Shown: piece by piece, positions 1-8,192 of the stretch | Position numbering within the stretch: position 1 is the first letter of the stretch | How the letters are laid out: each line of letters starts with the position of its first letter | DNA from: JBLEFH01 sp047345645 | Lineage (GTDB): Bacteria > Pseudomonadota > Alphaproteobacteria > Rhodobacterales > Rhodobacteraceae | Reading direction: 5' to 3' (one strand) | DNA: 64,000 nt | Assembly (NCBI GenBank): GCA_047345645.1 | Contig: JBLEFH010000004.1 | Program-made: the position numbers and the translations under genes | Notes under the pieces: generated by a model | Seen by the model: only the letters and a program-made list of their open reading frames with translations | Told to the model about the DNA's origin: nothing | Database searches by the model: none

Positions 1-90
1 CGCCGCATCGTCATAGTCGAGCTGCCCACCCGTCACCGGACAGACGAGGGTTTCGAGCATCTTCGGATCAATCTTGGTGTCTGCACTCAT
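1..90 (-). CDS. Trm112/UPF0434 family protein (partial, 5' part only)
   Basis: The first 30 codons of a gene that runs off the left edge. The product begins MSADTKIDPKMLETLVCPVT and continues GGQLDYDD, matching the start of the small YcaR/Trm112-like family, whose CPVT segment is a hallmark. Members are about 60 residues; some activate methyltransferases, while many bacterial ones have no known role. Its ATG overlaps the stop of the LON-domain gene (ATGA), so the two are co-transcribed. The C-terminal half is not visible, so remaining zinc-ligand cysteines cannot be checked. Confidence 0.8.
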   Translation of the reverse strand, partial: MSADTKIDPKMLETLVCPVTGGQLDYDDAA

Positions 91-719
91 TGCACGGGTC
101 CTTCGCCGCCACAGAGGGAAAATTCGATCAGTGTAACCATGGTTTCGCGCCGCGTGGTCAGCGACGGCGCTTCGAGCAGCGCCTGCTTGTCCTCGCTGGT
201 GAAGGGCAGAAGCATGGAGAGCGAATTGATCAGCATCTCCGTATCAGCCTCTTCGAGCGCGTCCCAATCGGTGGAGAGCTCATTTTGCTCGAAATAATCG
301 GCGAGCAGCTTGAGGAAACGCGCGCGGTCAAAACCGGGGTCGCGCTCGGTCCCGCCGATGTCGCGTTCGAACCCGTCCCAGCGCACAGTCGCGACACGGT
401 AGGGCATGAAGCCCTCATTCACATCGGAGAGGCGGAAGCGGGAAATCCCGCCGAGCGATATCAGATAGCGCCCATCATCGGTCTCGGTGAAGCTGGTCAA
501 GCGGCCCGCGCAGCCAATTTTCTGCAAATTGCCGCGCCCGTCCTTCTGGATCATGCCGATCAGCCGGTCGGGCGTTTTCAGCACATTCTCGATCATCTGA
601 AGGTAACGCGGCTCGAAAATGTTGAGCGGCAGCCGCGCGCGCGGGAGAAGCAGCGCCCCATCCAGCGGAAAGAGCGGGATCTCCCGCGGCAAATCGGCGA
701 TGGAATGCGCGCGGACCAT
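87..719 (-). CDS. LON peptidase substrate-binding domain protein
   Basis: A 210-residue protein made only of the Lon N-terminal substrate-binding domain. The start region (EIPLFPLDGALLLPRARLPL, then NIFEPRY) carries the signature of this domain. There is no AAA+ or Ser-Lys protease part, so it is a stand-alone family member and not a broken lon gene; such proteins of about 200-220 aa are common in Alphaproteobacteria. The molecular role is unproven; substrate recognition or proteostasis is inferred. It starts 2 nt after the cnoX stop and overlaps the Trm112 start, giving a three-gene operon. The pairing with a thioredoxin-fold co-chaperone supports a protein quality-control theme. Confidence 0.88.
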   Translation of the reverse strand: MVRAHSIADLPREIPLFPLDGALLLPRARLPLNIFEPRYLQMIENVLKTPDRLIGMIQKDGRGNLQKIGCAGRLTSFTETDDGRYLISLGGISRFRLSDVNEGFMPYRVATVRWDGFERDIGGTERDPGFDRARFLKLLADYFEQNELSTDWDALEEADTEMLINSLSMLLPFTSEDKQALLEAPSLTTRRETMVTLIEFSLCGGEGPVQ

Positions 720-721
720 GG

Positions 722-1633
722 TTACGCGTAAAGGATCGAAGTGAGACGGCGGCGGCCCTTCTGGGCGATCTCGCTTTTCGGCCCGAGGCTCTCGAACAGC
801 TTGAAAAGCTGCTCCTTTGCCGCGCCGTCATTCCATTCCCGGTCGCGCCGGAACAGCTCCAGCAGCTGATGGACCGCCTCTTCATTGCGGCCGGCGCCCG
901 AAAGCGCCAGCGCATAATCGAGCCGCGCCTGATGGTTGTCAGGGTCGGCGCTCACGGCCTGCTCATGCTGATCGAGCGGGCCCGCTGCTTGTGCCGCTTC
1001 ACGCATTTCAAACTGCGCGCGCACACCCGCCATCGCGTCGCTGGCTTGCGTTTCATCATCGAGATCGGCCCAAAGCTCTTCGGCATCGGCGACTTCACCC
1101 GCGGCCAGATGGGTCCGCAAAATCCCCGCCAACGCCTTCACCTCTTCAGGGTCCTGCGCGAGAATAGCCCCGAACAGCTCGCCCGCTTGCTCGGTCTGCC
1201 CGTCAGCGAGCAGTTTCTCCGCCTCTTCGAGCGCCAAGGCAATCTGGTCCGCCTTGCTGCCCATGGAGGCGAGACGCTTGACGAACTCCTTCACCTGCGC
1301 CGCCCCTTGCGCGCCCATGAACCCGTCCACCGGCTGGCCGCCGACAAAGGCAATGACAGCGGGGATGGACTGGATCTGCAATTGCTGGGCGATCATCTGG
1401 TTCTGATCGACGTCGATCTTCGCCATCTTCACCTTGCCCTTCTGGGCCTCGACTTCCGCTTCCAGCACCGGGCCAAGCTGCTTGCACGGCCCGCACCACT
1501 CCGCCCAGAAATCGACGATCACCGGCACCTCTTTCGAGGCTTCGATCACGTCCTGCATAAAGCTCTGTTCGGTTACATCCTTGATCAGATCGGCGGTTTC
1601 CGCCGCGCTGTCATTTTGTCCCAGTTCCAGCAT
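722..1633 (-). CDS. cnoX: thioredoxin-fold co-chaperone CnoX/YbbN
   Basis: 303 residues. An N-terminal thioredoxin domain (about 20-125) has the active site WCGPC at 46-50 (Cys47, Cys50). The C-terminal region (about 130-300) is helical and TPR-like, as in YbbN/CnoX, which protects unfolded or oxidised proteins and hands them to GroEL or DnaK. The family splits into members with redox-active CXXC and members without it (E. coli has SXXC); this one keeps both cysteines, so it may act as a reductase as well as a holdase. It is the first gene of the run cnoX-LON-Trm112. The ATG at 1633 directly precedes the aligned N-terminus. Confidence 0.9.
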   Translation of the reverse strand: MLELGQNDSAAETADLIKDVTEQSFMQDVIEASKEVPVIVDFWAEWCGPCKQLGPVLEAEVEAQKGKVKMAKIDVDQNQMIAQQLQIQSIPAVIAFVGGQPVDGFMGAQGAAQVKEFVKRLASMGSKADQIALALEEAEKLLADGQTEQAGELFGAILAQDPEEVKALAGILRTHLAAGEVADAEELWADLDDETQASDAMAGVRAQFEMREAAQAAGPLDQHEQAVSADPDNHQARLDYALALSGAGRNEEAVHQLLELFRRDREWNDGAAKEQLFKLFESLGPKSEIAQKGRRRLTSILYA

Positions 1634-1777
1634 GGATCATCCTATTCGTATCCCGTTGGGACCAATGTAGGCATAAGCGGCCCGAGACGAAAGAGGGGGC
1701 GGGCGCGAGACTTCGGGCTGACAGCGACTCACAAAGCTGTTAGCGTTTCGTCCTAAAGGGATGAAAAGGGGGGCAAT

Positions 1778-3229
1778 ATGCAGTTTTTAGAAACCTTTTT
1801 TGGATGGATGGGCAATGCCACATGGGGCTTTGCACTTATTCCGTTTCTCGTTGTGATCGGTGGATTTTTCACCCTTTCGACGAATTTCGTGCAGATCCGC
1901 TTCTTCAAACGGATGTTCCGCGCGCTTTCGGGCAAATATCAAACGGGCGATCCTGACGCGATCTCGACCCGCGCGGCGCTGCTCCTCTCGGTTGGCGGAC
2001 GTGTCGGCGGCGGCAACATCGCCGGTGTGGCCGTGGCGATCTCGCTCGGCGGGCCGGGCGCGGTGTTCTGGATGTGGGCCATCGCCCTTGTCGGCATGGC
2101 GACCAGCCTCATCGAATGTTCGCTCGCCCAGCTTTACAAACGCCGCGAGGCGGATGGATCCTTCCGGGGCGGGCCGGCGCAGTCGATCATCCACGGGCTT
2201 GGTGAAAACTTCCGCTGGCTTGCGGTGTTGTATGCGGTCTGCCTGATCGCCTCCTTCGCCGTCGGCTTCAACGCGTTCCAGGGCAACACGGTTGCAGGCG
2301 CAGCTGAAGACAGCCTCGGCATCGACCGTATGTATAGCGCCATTGCGCTTGCGGCCATGACCGCGCTGATCGTCTTTGGCGGCATCAAGCGGATCGCCAA
2401 GGTCGCCGATGTGATCGTCCCGATCATGGCAGGGGCTTACATGTTCCTCGCCCTTCTGGTGATCATCCTCAATATCGGCTCCGTGCCGGGGGTCCTCGTG
2501 GACATTTTCGCCAACGCCTTTGGCATCCGTGAAGCAGTCGGCGGCGGGATGGGGGCAGCGGTGGCACAAGGTCTGCGCCGCGGCCTCTTCTCCAACGAGG
2601 CCGGTCTCGGCTCCGCCCCGAACGTTGCGGCGACCGCCGATGTGCGGCACCCGATCAGCCAGGGCGTCACGCAGTCGCTGTCGGTCTTTATCGACACGAT
2701 GATCATCTGCACCTGCACCGCGCTCGTCATCCTTCTCGGCGACGTCTATCAGCCGGGCGCAGAAACCGACGGTATCGTGCTGACCCAGCAGAGCCTCGCC
2801 TCGCATCTCGGCGGGTGGGCGCAATACTTCCTGACCGCGGCGATCCTGCTCTTCGCCTTTAGCTCGATCATCTACAACTACTACTTAGGCGAAACGGCGC
2901 TCTCGGTCATGACCGAAACGCCGACCTCCCGGATGATCCTGCGCGTCGTCGTGATCTGCCTCGTCTTCCTCGGGGCGATCGCGCCGGGGGCCACGGCGGT
3001 CTTCTTCTTCTCCGATCCAATGATGGGCCTTTTGGCGGTGGTCAACCTGCTCGCGATCATGATGCTTTTCCCGGTCGCGATGCGGATGCTGAGCGATTTC
3101 CGCCAGCAGATCGCCGAAGGGGTGGATCGTCCGGTGCTTTATGTGGAGCGCTATGCCGATCTCAATATCGACGAATCCGCATGGGCGCATTTGCCCGGCA
3201 ATCCGGATCTCGACGAGATCAAAAGCTAA
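1778..3229 (+). CDS. alanine/glycine:cation symporter (AGCS family)
   Basis: A 483-residue polytopic inner-membrane protein with about ten or eleven hydrophobic segments. The stretches TRAALLLSVGGRVGGGNIAG and GLFSNEAGLGSAPNVAAT are the glycine-rich motifs of Na+/H+-coupled alanine or glycine transporters (AlsT/DagA/YaaJ type). Length is normal for the family. A strong ribosome-binding site (aaaggggggc) precedes the ATG. It is a single gene, divergent from cnoX and convergent with the HD-hydrolase operon. Substrate specificity cannot be read from sequence. Glycine would suit a cell that makes glycine from betaine through the nearby sox genes, but that link is inference. Confidence 0.9.
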   Translation: MQFLETFFGWMGNATWGFALIPFLVVIGGFFTLSTNFVQIRFFKRMFRALSGKYQTGDPDAISTRAALLLSVGGRVGGGNIAGVAVAISLGGPGAVFWMWAIALVGMATSLIECSLAQLYKRREADGSFRGGPAQSIIHGLGENFRWLAVLYAVCLIASFAVGFNAFQGNTVAGAAEDSLGIDRMYSAIALAAMTALIVFGGIKRIAKVADVIVPIMAGAYMFLALLVIILNIGSVPGVLVDIFANAFGIREAVGGGMGAAVAQGLRRGLFSNEAGLGSAPNVAATADVRHPISQGVTQSLSVFIDTMIICTCTALVILLGDVYQPGAETDGIVLTQQSLASHLGGWAQYFLTAAILLFAFSSIIYNYYLGETALSVMTETPTSRMILRVVVICLVFLGAIAPGATAVFFFSDPMMGLLAVVNLLAIMMLFPVAMRMLSDFRQQIAEGVDRPVLYVERYADLNIDESAWAHLPGNPDLDEIKS

Positions 3230-3244
3230 AAGGGGCGGGCGCGG

Positions 3245-3850
3245 TCAGCTCGCCGCGCCCTCCTTCTCTTTCATCAACTCTTCAAAGCGTTGAATAAATG
3301 CCGCGCGCGTCTCCGAAGGCGGGCGCGGTGTCATGTCATGGCCCTCTGGCAGATCCAGCTTGGGGCGGGTGAAGAATTTATCCGCCTCCGCCTCGCTGAA
3401 CCCGGCGAGATGCACGGCCTCAAACCAGGCCGAAACCTTATCCGCCTTCTTGATCTTCCGCTTGATCGCCACCGGCGTTTTCGCGGGCAGACCAAAGCGC
3501 AGATGGATCGCCTGCATCAACCGCTCGTCCAGCGCCTCATAGCCCGGACCAACCGCGTTTTTCACCGGCGAAATCATGTCGCCGATGACATATTCCGGCG
3601 CATCATGGAGAAGCGCCATCAGACATTCCTCCGGACGCGCCTTTGGCTGCGCCACGCGGTAAAGCGCCTCGACCAGCAGCGCGTGTTGCGCCACCGAGTA
3701 AGCGTAATCGCCATGCGTCTGCCCATTCCATCGGGCGACGAAGGCGAGGCCGTGGGCAATGTCGGAAATCTCGATATCTACCGGCGTCGGGTCTAAGAGA
3801 TCCAGCCGCCGCCCCGAAAGCATCCGCTGCCAAGCGCGTTTTTTACTCAT
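3245..3850 (-). CDS. HD-domain phosphohydrolase, YfbR-like
   Basis: 201 residues with the metal-binding pattern of HD hydrolases: His56 (QHALLV), His82-Asp83 (LLHDAPEYVIGD) and Asp137 (KKADKVS). The segment HDAPEYVIGDMISPVK resembles E. coli YfbR, a dNMP 5'-nucleotidase, so a nucleotide phosphatase role is likely but not certain. I chose the ATG at 3850, which overlaps the ktrB stop (ATGA); a longer in-frame reading to 4033 would lie inside ktrB and lacks homology. It is the last gene of the ktrA-ktrB-HD run, although no functional tie to potassium uptake is evident. Confidence 0.82.
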   Translation of the reverse strand: MSKKRAWQRMLSGRRLDLLDPTPVDIEISDIAHGLAFVARWNGQTHGDYAYSVAQHALLVEALYRVAQPKARPEECLMALLHDAPEYVIGDMISPVKNAVGPGYEALDERLMQAIHLRFGLPAKTPVAIKRKIKKADKVSAWFEAVHLAGFSEAEADKFFTRPKLDLPEGHDMTPRPPSETRAAFIQRFEELMKEKEGAAS

Positions 3851-5193
3851 CCCAAAGGCACCTTTACCGACGCATACCGCAGCCGCGGCGCACTTCGCGC
3901 GGCTAGAAAAAACCCGAGTGTAAGCGGCCCAACGCGCCCCAGAAACATCAGCACCATGATGATGCTTTGCCCGAACACGGTCAGCTCGCCCGTCGCCCCG
4001 CGGGTCAGCCCCACGGTGCCGATGGCGGAGCAAACCTCAAACGCCAGATCAAGAAAATCGCCGTCATGGTGAACGGAGATCATGAAGAGCGACCCCATCA
4101 CGAGCAACAAGGTCGTCGTAACCAGCGCCAGCACCTTGAACAGCTCCTCAATCGCGAGGCTCCGGCGGAACACGTTGAGCGCCTGATGGCGGCGGAAAAA
4201 GCTGAAGGTCGCGACGAGCAGCACGATGAAAGTCGTCACCTTTATCCCGCCCGCCGTGGATGTCGGCCCGCCGCCAATCAGCATCAGCGTCATGATCATC
4301 AGCGCCGTCGGGTCATGCACCGCGCCATAATCGAGCGTGTTGAACCCCGCAGTGCGCGGCGAGGCGACCTGAAACCAACTCGCCAAAATCTTCTCGCCGG
4401 TCCCGTAAAGCGCGCCGAGACTGCCGGGGTTGTGCCATTCCAGCATCATGAAAAGCAGCATTGGCCCGATGAGCAGCATCGCCGTGCCTGCCAGCATCAT
4501 CTTGCTGTGGACATGCAGCCCGTTCCACCCGCGCACGCGCCACAGGTCCGACACCACCGCGTAACCAAGCCCGCCGGAGATAAAAAGCGCCGGGATCACG
4601 ATATTGATCGACGGCGCGGCGACGAAGCGCATCAGCCCGTCCGGGTAGAGCGCGAAGCCCGCATTGTTGAAGGCGGAGATCGAATGAAAAAGCGCAAACC
4701 ACGCGCCGCGCCAGACGCTTTCCTGCTCCTCGATAAAGGCGGGCGCGAGCAGCGCGGCCCCGAACAGTTCGGCGATCAGCACCACCCGCAGGATGATCCA
4801 AACCAGCGCCATCAGATCCGCCAGCGAGGTTTGGTTAAGGTCTTCACGCAGGAAGATTTTTTGCGGAATCCCGATCTGTAGCCCAAGCACGGAGAGGACC
4901 AGCACGGCGAAGGTCATCAGCCCCAACCCACCAAGCTGGATCAGCGCGGCGAGGATCATCTGCCCGCCCGTGTTGAAATGGCTCACCGGATCTACCGTGA
5001 CCAGCCCCGTCACCGTGACCGCAGAAACCGCCGTGAAAAACGCATCCCAAGGCGCCACCGGCGCGACCTGAAAGGCTGGCATCATCAGCAAAAGCGCACC
5101 GACGCAGATCAGCGCGAGATAGAGCAGCGCAAGAAATGCGGGCGGCGGCAGGGCCACCAGCGAGAGCGGCCCGGACAGGCGGGGACGTGGCAC
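3847..5193 (-). CDS. ktrB: TrkH/KtrB-type potassium uptake membrane subunit
   Basis: 448 residues. Four pore-loop repeats end in selectivity-filter glycines: TVTGL (60-64), NNAGF (176-180), RTAGF and GTVGL. This is the superfamily-of-K-transporters architecture, with eight membrane-spanning helices plus pore helices. At 448 aa it is closer to KtrB than to E. coli TrkH (about 480). The start is GTG at 5193, immediately after the TAA stop of the regulatory subunit gene, so translation is probably coupled. It forms the ion-conducting dimer and takes up K+, often with Na+, under control of the cytosolic KtrA ring. TrkH/TrkA naming is equally defensible. Confidence 0.9.
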   Translation of the reverse strand: MPRPRLSGPLSLVALPPPAFLALLYLALICVGALLLMMPAFQVAPVAPWDAFFTAVSAVTVTGLVTVDPVSHFNTGGQMILAALIQLGGLGLMTFAVLVLSVLGLQIGIPQKIFLREDLNQTSLADLMALVWIILRVVLIAELFGAALLAPAFIEEQESVWRGAWFALFHSISAFNNAGFALYPDGLMRFVAAPSINIVIPALFISGGLGYAVVSDLWRVRGWNGLHVHSKMMLAGTAMLLIGPMLLFMMLEWHNPGSLGALYGTGEKILASWFQVASPRTAGFNTLDYGAVHDPTALMIMTLMLIGGGPTSTAGGIKVTTFIVLLVATFSFFRRHQALNVFRRSLAIEELFKVLALVTTTLLLVMGSLFMISVHHDGDFLDLAFEVCSAIGTVGLTRGATGELTVFGQSIIMVLMFLGRVGPLTLGFFLAARSAPRLRYASVKVPLG

Positions 5194-5859
5194 TTAGAGA
5201 TTCTCCGCGAAATTCATAAGATCCGCGCGCTGGCCGACGATAAAGAGGTGATCGCCCTCCTCCAGCACCAGATCAGGCGCAGGGTTGAGCGACTCGGTGC
5301 CCCGCATCCCACCCGCCAGCCGCAGATCGCCAGCCTCCGCAATCCGCAGCGACTGCAATTTGCGCCCGGCAATGTCCGGCGTGACGAGGAAATCCACCAC
5401 GTGGAACCCGTTCCCGACCGAGAAATAATCCCGCACCATCGGGTTGTTGAGCCGCTGCGCGACATGGTGGCCACTATCGACCTCGGGCTGAATCACCCGC
5501 TCAACGCCGAGTTTCGACAGGATCCGGTGATGCGTCTTGTTCTTCGCCCGCGCCCAGATTTTTTGCACCCCGAGCACCCGCAAATTGATCAGCGCGAGGA
5601 TCGAGCTTTCCAATTCCTCGCCAACCGCAATCACCGCCATATCGTAATTGCCCGCGCCAACCGCGCGCAGCGCCTGCTCGTCGCCCACATCGGCGATGAC
5701 CGCCTCATGCACGGTCTCGGCGATGGCGGAGACAGGACGCTCCTCCTTGTCGATCGCCAGCACGATATGGCCGAAACGGGCCATTTCCGTCGCAATCGTC
5801 GTGCCGAAGCTGCCCAGCCCGGCCACGATGACAGAGCTGCTTTTCTTCGCCTTAGCCAT
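5194..5859 (-). CDS. ktrA: TrkA/KtrA-type potassium uptake regulatory subunit
   Basis: 221 residues: one RCK_N Rossmann domain with the nucleotide-binding motif GLGSFG (14-19) and an acidic beta2 end, followed by one RCK_C domain (about 140-221). A single N+C unit is the KtrA size; TrkA of enterobacteria has two. In the family it forms an octameric ring that binds ATP/ADP or NAD(H) and gates the membrane subunit. It is first in the operon, directly abutting ktrB. The 55-nt gap to the dld gene upstream is short, yet dld is on the same strand, so read-through from dld is possible. Confidence 0.9.
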   Translation of the reverse strand: MAKAKKSSSVIVAGLGSFGTTIATEMARFGHIVLAIDKEERPVSAIAETVHEAVIADVGDEQALRAVGAGNYDMAVIAVGEELESSILALINLRVLGVQKIWARAKNKTHHRILSKLGVERVIQPEVDSGHHVAQRLNNPMVRDYFSVGNGFHVVDFLVTPDIAGRKLQSLRIAEAGDLRLAGGMRGTESLNPAPDLVLEEGDHLFIVGQRADLMNFAENL

Positions 5860-5914
5860 TTGCGGTCCTCCACAAGTCGCCGCGCAAACTACTCCTATGG
5901 GTTGAAGGCTTCAA

Positions 5915-7588
5915 TTACGTATAATTTTTGGCACGCGACATTTTCCCGATACCGGGGTTGAGCGTATTGGTCGGATCAATCTCGCGATAAAAGGCCGCCA
6001 GATCCGGTTTGGCCGCATAGAGATGGCCGACATTATGCTCCGCTGGATATTCCGCGCCGCGTTGATCGAGGATCTTCAGCATCGCCGCTTTCACCGCCTT
6101 CGGGTCCGCGCCTTTCTTTACCACGTAATCCTGATGCAGCACATGGCAGAGGAAATGGCCGTAATAGAGCTTGTGAAGAAGCTGGCTGTCGATCTCGGGA
6201 GGCAGGCGCTCTTCCCAATCGCGCGTGTTGCGGGGCAGGGCGATGTCGAGGGCGATAATGTCCTCCGCCTCATCGCGATGCACTTTCATATAGCGCACCG
6301 CCGCACCCGCGGCGGCAAAGCGGTGCAGCCCCGCGATCTTCGCCTCACGCGCGTCGCATTCGAAAAACGCCCCCGAGCGCGTTTCAAAAAACCGGGTGAG
6401 CGCCGCGCGGGCCTCGCCGATCCCATCGTCTCTGGTCTTGAGAATGAGATGATGCGCAAAGCGCGCCCGATAGTCCCGCATCCGCTTTGGCAGAATATCG
6501 GGCCAGACCCGCGCCAGACCTTGCATCACCCGATCCGACAGCGCGCCAAGCCCAACCTTGCCAAGCCGCGCATCGACCCAGCCTTTCATGGCAAAGAACA
6601 TCGGCAGGCGGTCTGTCCCGAGCTTGTCGATCATGACAACTGTGTCTTTGCCGTAGCGATCTGAAATATCAAAGCAATCCCGGTGCATATATTCCGCGCT
6701 GACGGGTAGGGTGGGCCAGTCGGCGAGGATCTCCCTCCGCAAGTCCGTCAACTCCATCGGATCATCCGTGCCGATGTAAAACACCTGCTCCGCCTGATTT
6801 TTCGGATAGGTATCGAGCCGCACCGCGAAGACCGCCAGTTTGCCCGCACAGCCCGACGCCTCATAAAGCCGCCGCTTGTCCGCGTTGAACCGGGCAGGGG
6901 TGTCCGCATCCACCTCGCGAACCCGCTTGTGGTAATCGGTGTCGGACGCTTTCCGGTTGGTCTCCGGCGCGGGCGTCCCGATCTCGCCCTGATCCAGCCG
7001 AGTCAAAATCTCATCGGGCGTCTCCCCGAGATCCAGTCCAAGATGATTGACCAGTTCCAAGCGCCCGTCCGCCGTGATCTGCGCATAAAGGGCAAGTTCC
7101 GTATAAGACGGCCCACGCTCGACTAGCGAGCCGCCGGAATTATTGCACACCCCACCCATGATCGACGCGCCGATACAGGACGAGCCGATCACCGAATGGG
7201 GTTGCCGCCCAAGCGGGTCCAGCAGTTTTTCGAGCGCAAAAAGGGTCGTGCCGGGCAGGCTCACCACCTGTTTCCCGCCCTGAAGCGGCAGGATTGCATC
7301 CATCCGCCGCGTGTTGATCAGCACGACCTCGCGGTCATAGCGGCCCTTCGGCGTAGACCCCTCGGTCAGCCCCGTATTGGCCGCTTGCAGGATCACGATC
7401 TTGTCCGCCGCAACGCAAGTCTCCAGCACGCGCCACATCTCGACAAGCGTGCCGGGCCGCACCACGGCGAGCGCCTCGCCTTCGCCCGAGCGAAACCCTT
7501 TGCGATAAGGCGCGGTGGCCTTTTCCCCGGTCAGCAAATGACGCGAGCCAACGATCTCGCGCAGGCGGGTGAGCAGAGCTTCGGACAT
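5915..7588 (-). CDS. dld: quinone-dependent D-lactate dehydrogenase
   Basis: 557 residues, close to the 571 of E. coli Dld. An FAD-binding PCMH domain occupies the N-terminal half, with the segment QPHSVIGSSCIGASIMGGVC typical of Dld. The C-terminal half has the membrane-binding and cap regions (VGALHEHLL-like sequence here reads MKVHRDEAEDIIALDIALPR). The enzyme oxidises D-lactate to pyruvate at the inner membrane and passes electrons to quinone. The C-terminus ends EIDPTNTLNPGIGKMSRAKN, the usual FAD-oxidase-like tail. It lies 58 nt downstream of soxG on the same strand; whether it belongs to that operon is unclear. No lactate regulator is next to it. Confidence 0.92.
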   Translation of the reverse strand: MSEALLTRLREIVGSRHLLTGEKATAPYRKGFRSGEGEALAVVRPGTLVEMWRVLETCVAADKIVILQAANTGLTEGSTPKGRYDREVVLINTRRMDAILPLQGGKQVVSLPGTTLFALEKLLDPLGRQPHSVIGSSCIGASIMGGVCNNSGGSLVERGPSYTELALYAQITADGRLELVNHLGLDLGETPDEILTRLDQGEIGTPAPETNRKASDTDYHKRVREVDADTPARFNADKRRLYEASGCAGKLAVFAVRLDTYPKNQAEQVFYIGTDDPMELTDLRREILADWPTLPVSAEYMHRDCFDISDRYGKDTVVMIDKLGTDRLPMFFAMKGWVDARLGKVGLGALSDRVMQGLARVWPDILPKRMRDYRARFAHHLILKTRDDGIGEARAALTRFFETRSGAFFECDAREAKIAGLHRFAAAGAAVRYMKVHRDEAEDIIALDIALPRNTRDWEERLPPEIDSQLLHKLYYGHFLCHVLHQDYVVKKGADPKAVKAAMLKILDQRGAEYPAEHNVGHLYAAKPDLAAFYREIDPTNTLNPGIGKMSRAKNYT

Positions 7589-7646
7589 GGGGCCTCCCTT
7601 GGTCTCGCGCCCAATGTTGCCCCATTTCAGCCTTTGAGGGAAACCA

Positions 7647-8129
7647 TCAAACGCCGGTCGCGAGTTCCTTTACGCCATGCTCCAACTGGCCGCGCAGATA
7701 GGGCATGAAACTGCGCCACGCATCGACGCGCCAGCCATCCGTTTCATGCCAAAGGATGACCTCAATCCCGTGGCACACCGTCCGCGCCGCTTCGCCTTCC
7801 GGGATCGTCCGCAGATCGCGCGGGCAGCCCATTTCAAGCAGGGCCAGCGCCTCCGGGCCCGTTAGCTTGAGCGACAGCGCCCGGTCAGAAATCTCAACGA
7901 GGGAATGCGGTGTGTTACTCCCTGCAAAGGCTTCGGCAATCGCCTCTGCGCCGTCATCCGCCTCCAAAATCCACTCATCCGGCCCAAGACACAGTGCCAC
8001 GCTCGCGCCCGTCACGGCGATCTCGCCAATCCGCGTCGGCAGGCTGAAATCACCTGTCCCATCAAGCGCCGTCGGGCCGCGAAGCGAAAACCGCACCTTG
8101 GGCGGCAAATTTGTGATCACATCGCTCAT
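7647..8129 (-). CDS. soxG: sarcosine oxidase gamma subunit
   Basis: 160 residues, last gene of soxBDAG. The gamma subunit is a non-catalytic, GcvT-like small protein of the heterotetrameric enzyme. The central part (LSLKLTGPEALALLEMGCPRD) and the C-terminal FMPYLRGQLEHG segment fit the SoxG family. It is somewhat shorter than the approximately 200 aa of the Corynebacterium protein. Its ATG overlaps the soxA stop (ATGA), which suggests translational coupling and equal stoichiometry. The repeated palindrome TGTGATCACA sits at codons 3-6, reading Val-Ile-Thr, so even the extreme N-terminus holds one of the iterated sites. Confidence 0.88.
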   Translation of the reverse strand: MSDVITNLPPKVRFSLRGPTALDGTGDFSLPTRIGEIAVTGASVALCLGPDEWILEADDGAEAIAEAFAGSNTPHSLVEISDRALSLKLTGPEALALLEMGCPRDLRTIPEGEAARTVCHGIEVILWHETDGWRVDAWRSFMPYLRGQLEHGVKELATGV

Positions 8130-8192
8130 GGTGCCGCCTCCAGCTTCACGCGGGCATTCTCCGGATCATAGAAAACCGTGTTTGTGATCACA
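8112..8192. repeat. TGTGATCACA palindromes, two copies (soxG, soxA)
   Basis: Copies at 8112-8121 (codons 3-6 of soxG) and 8183-8192 (3' end of soxA), both reading Val-Ile-Thr-Asn on the minus strand. Confidence 0.9.
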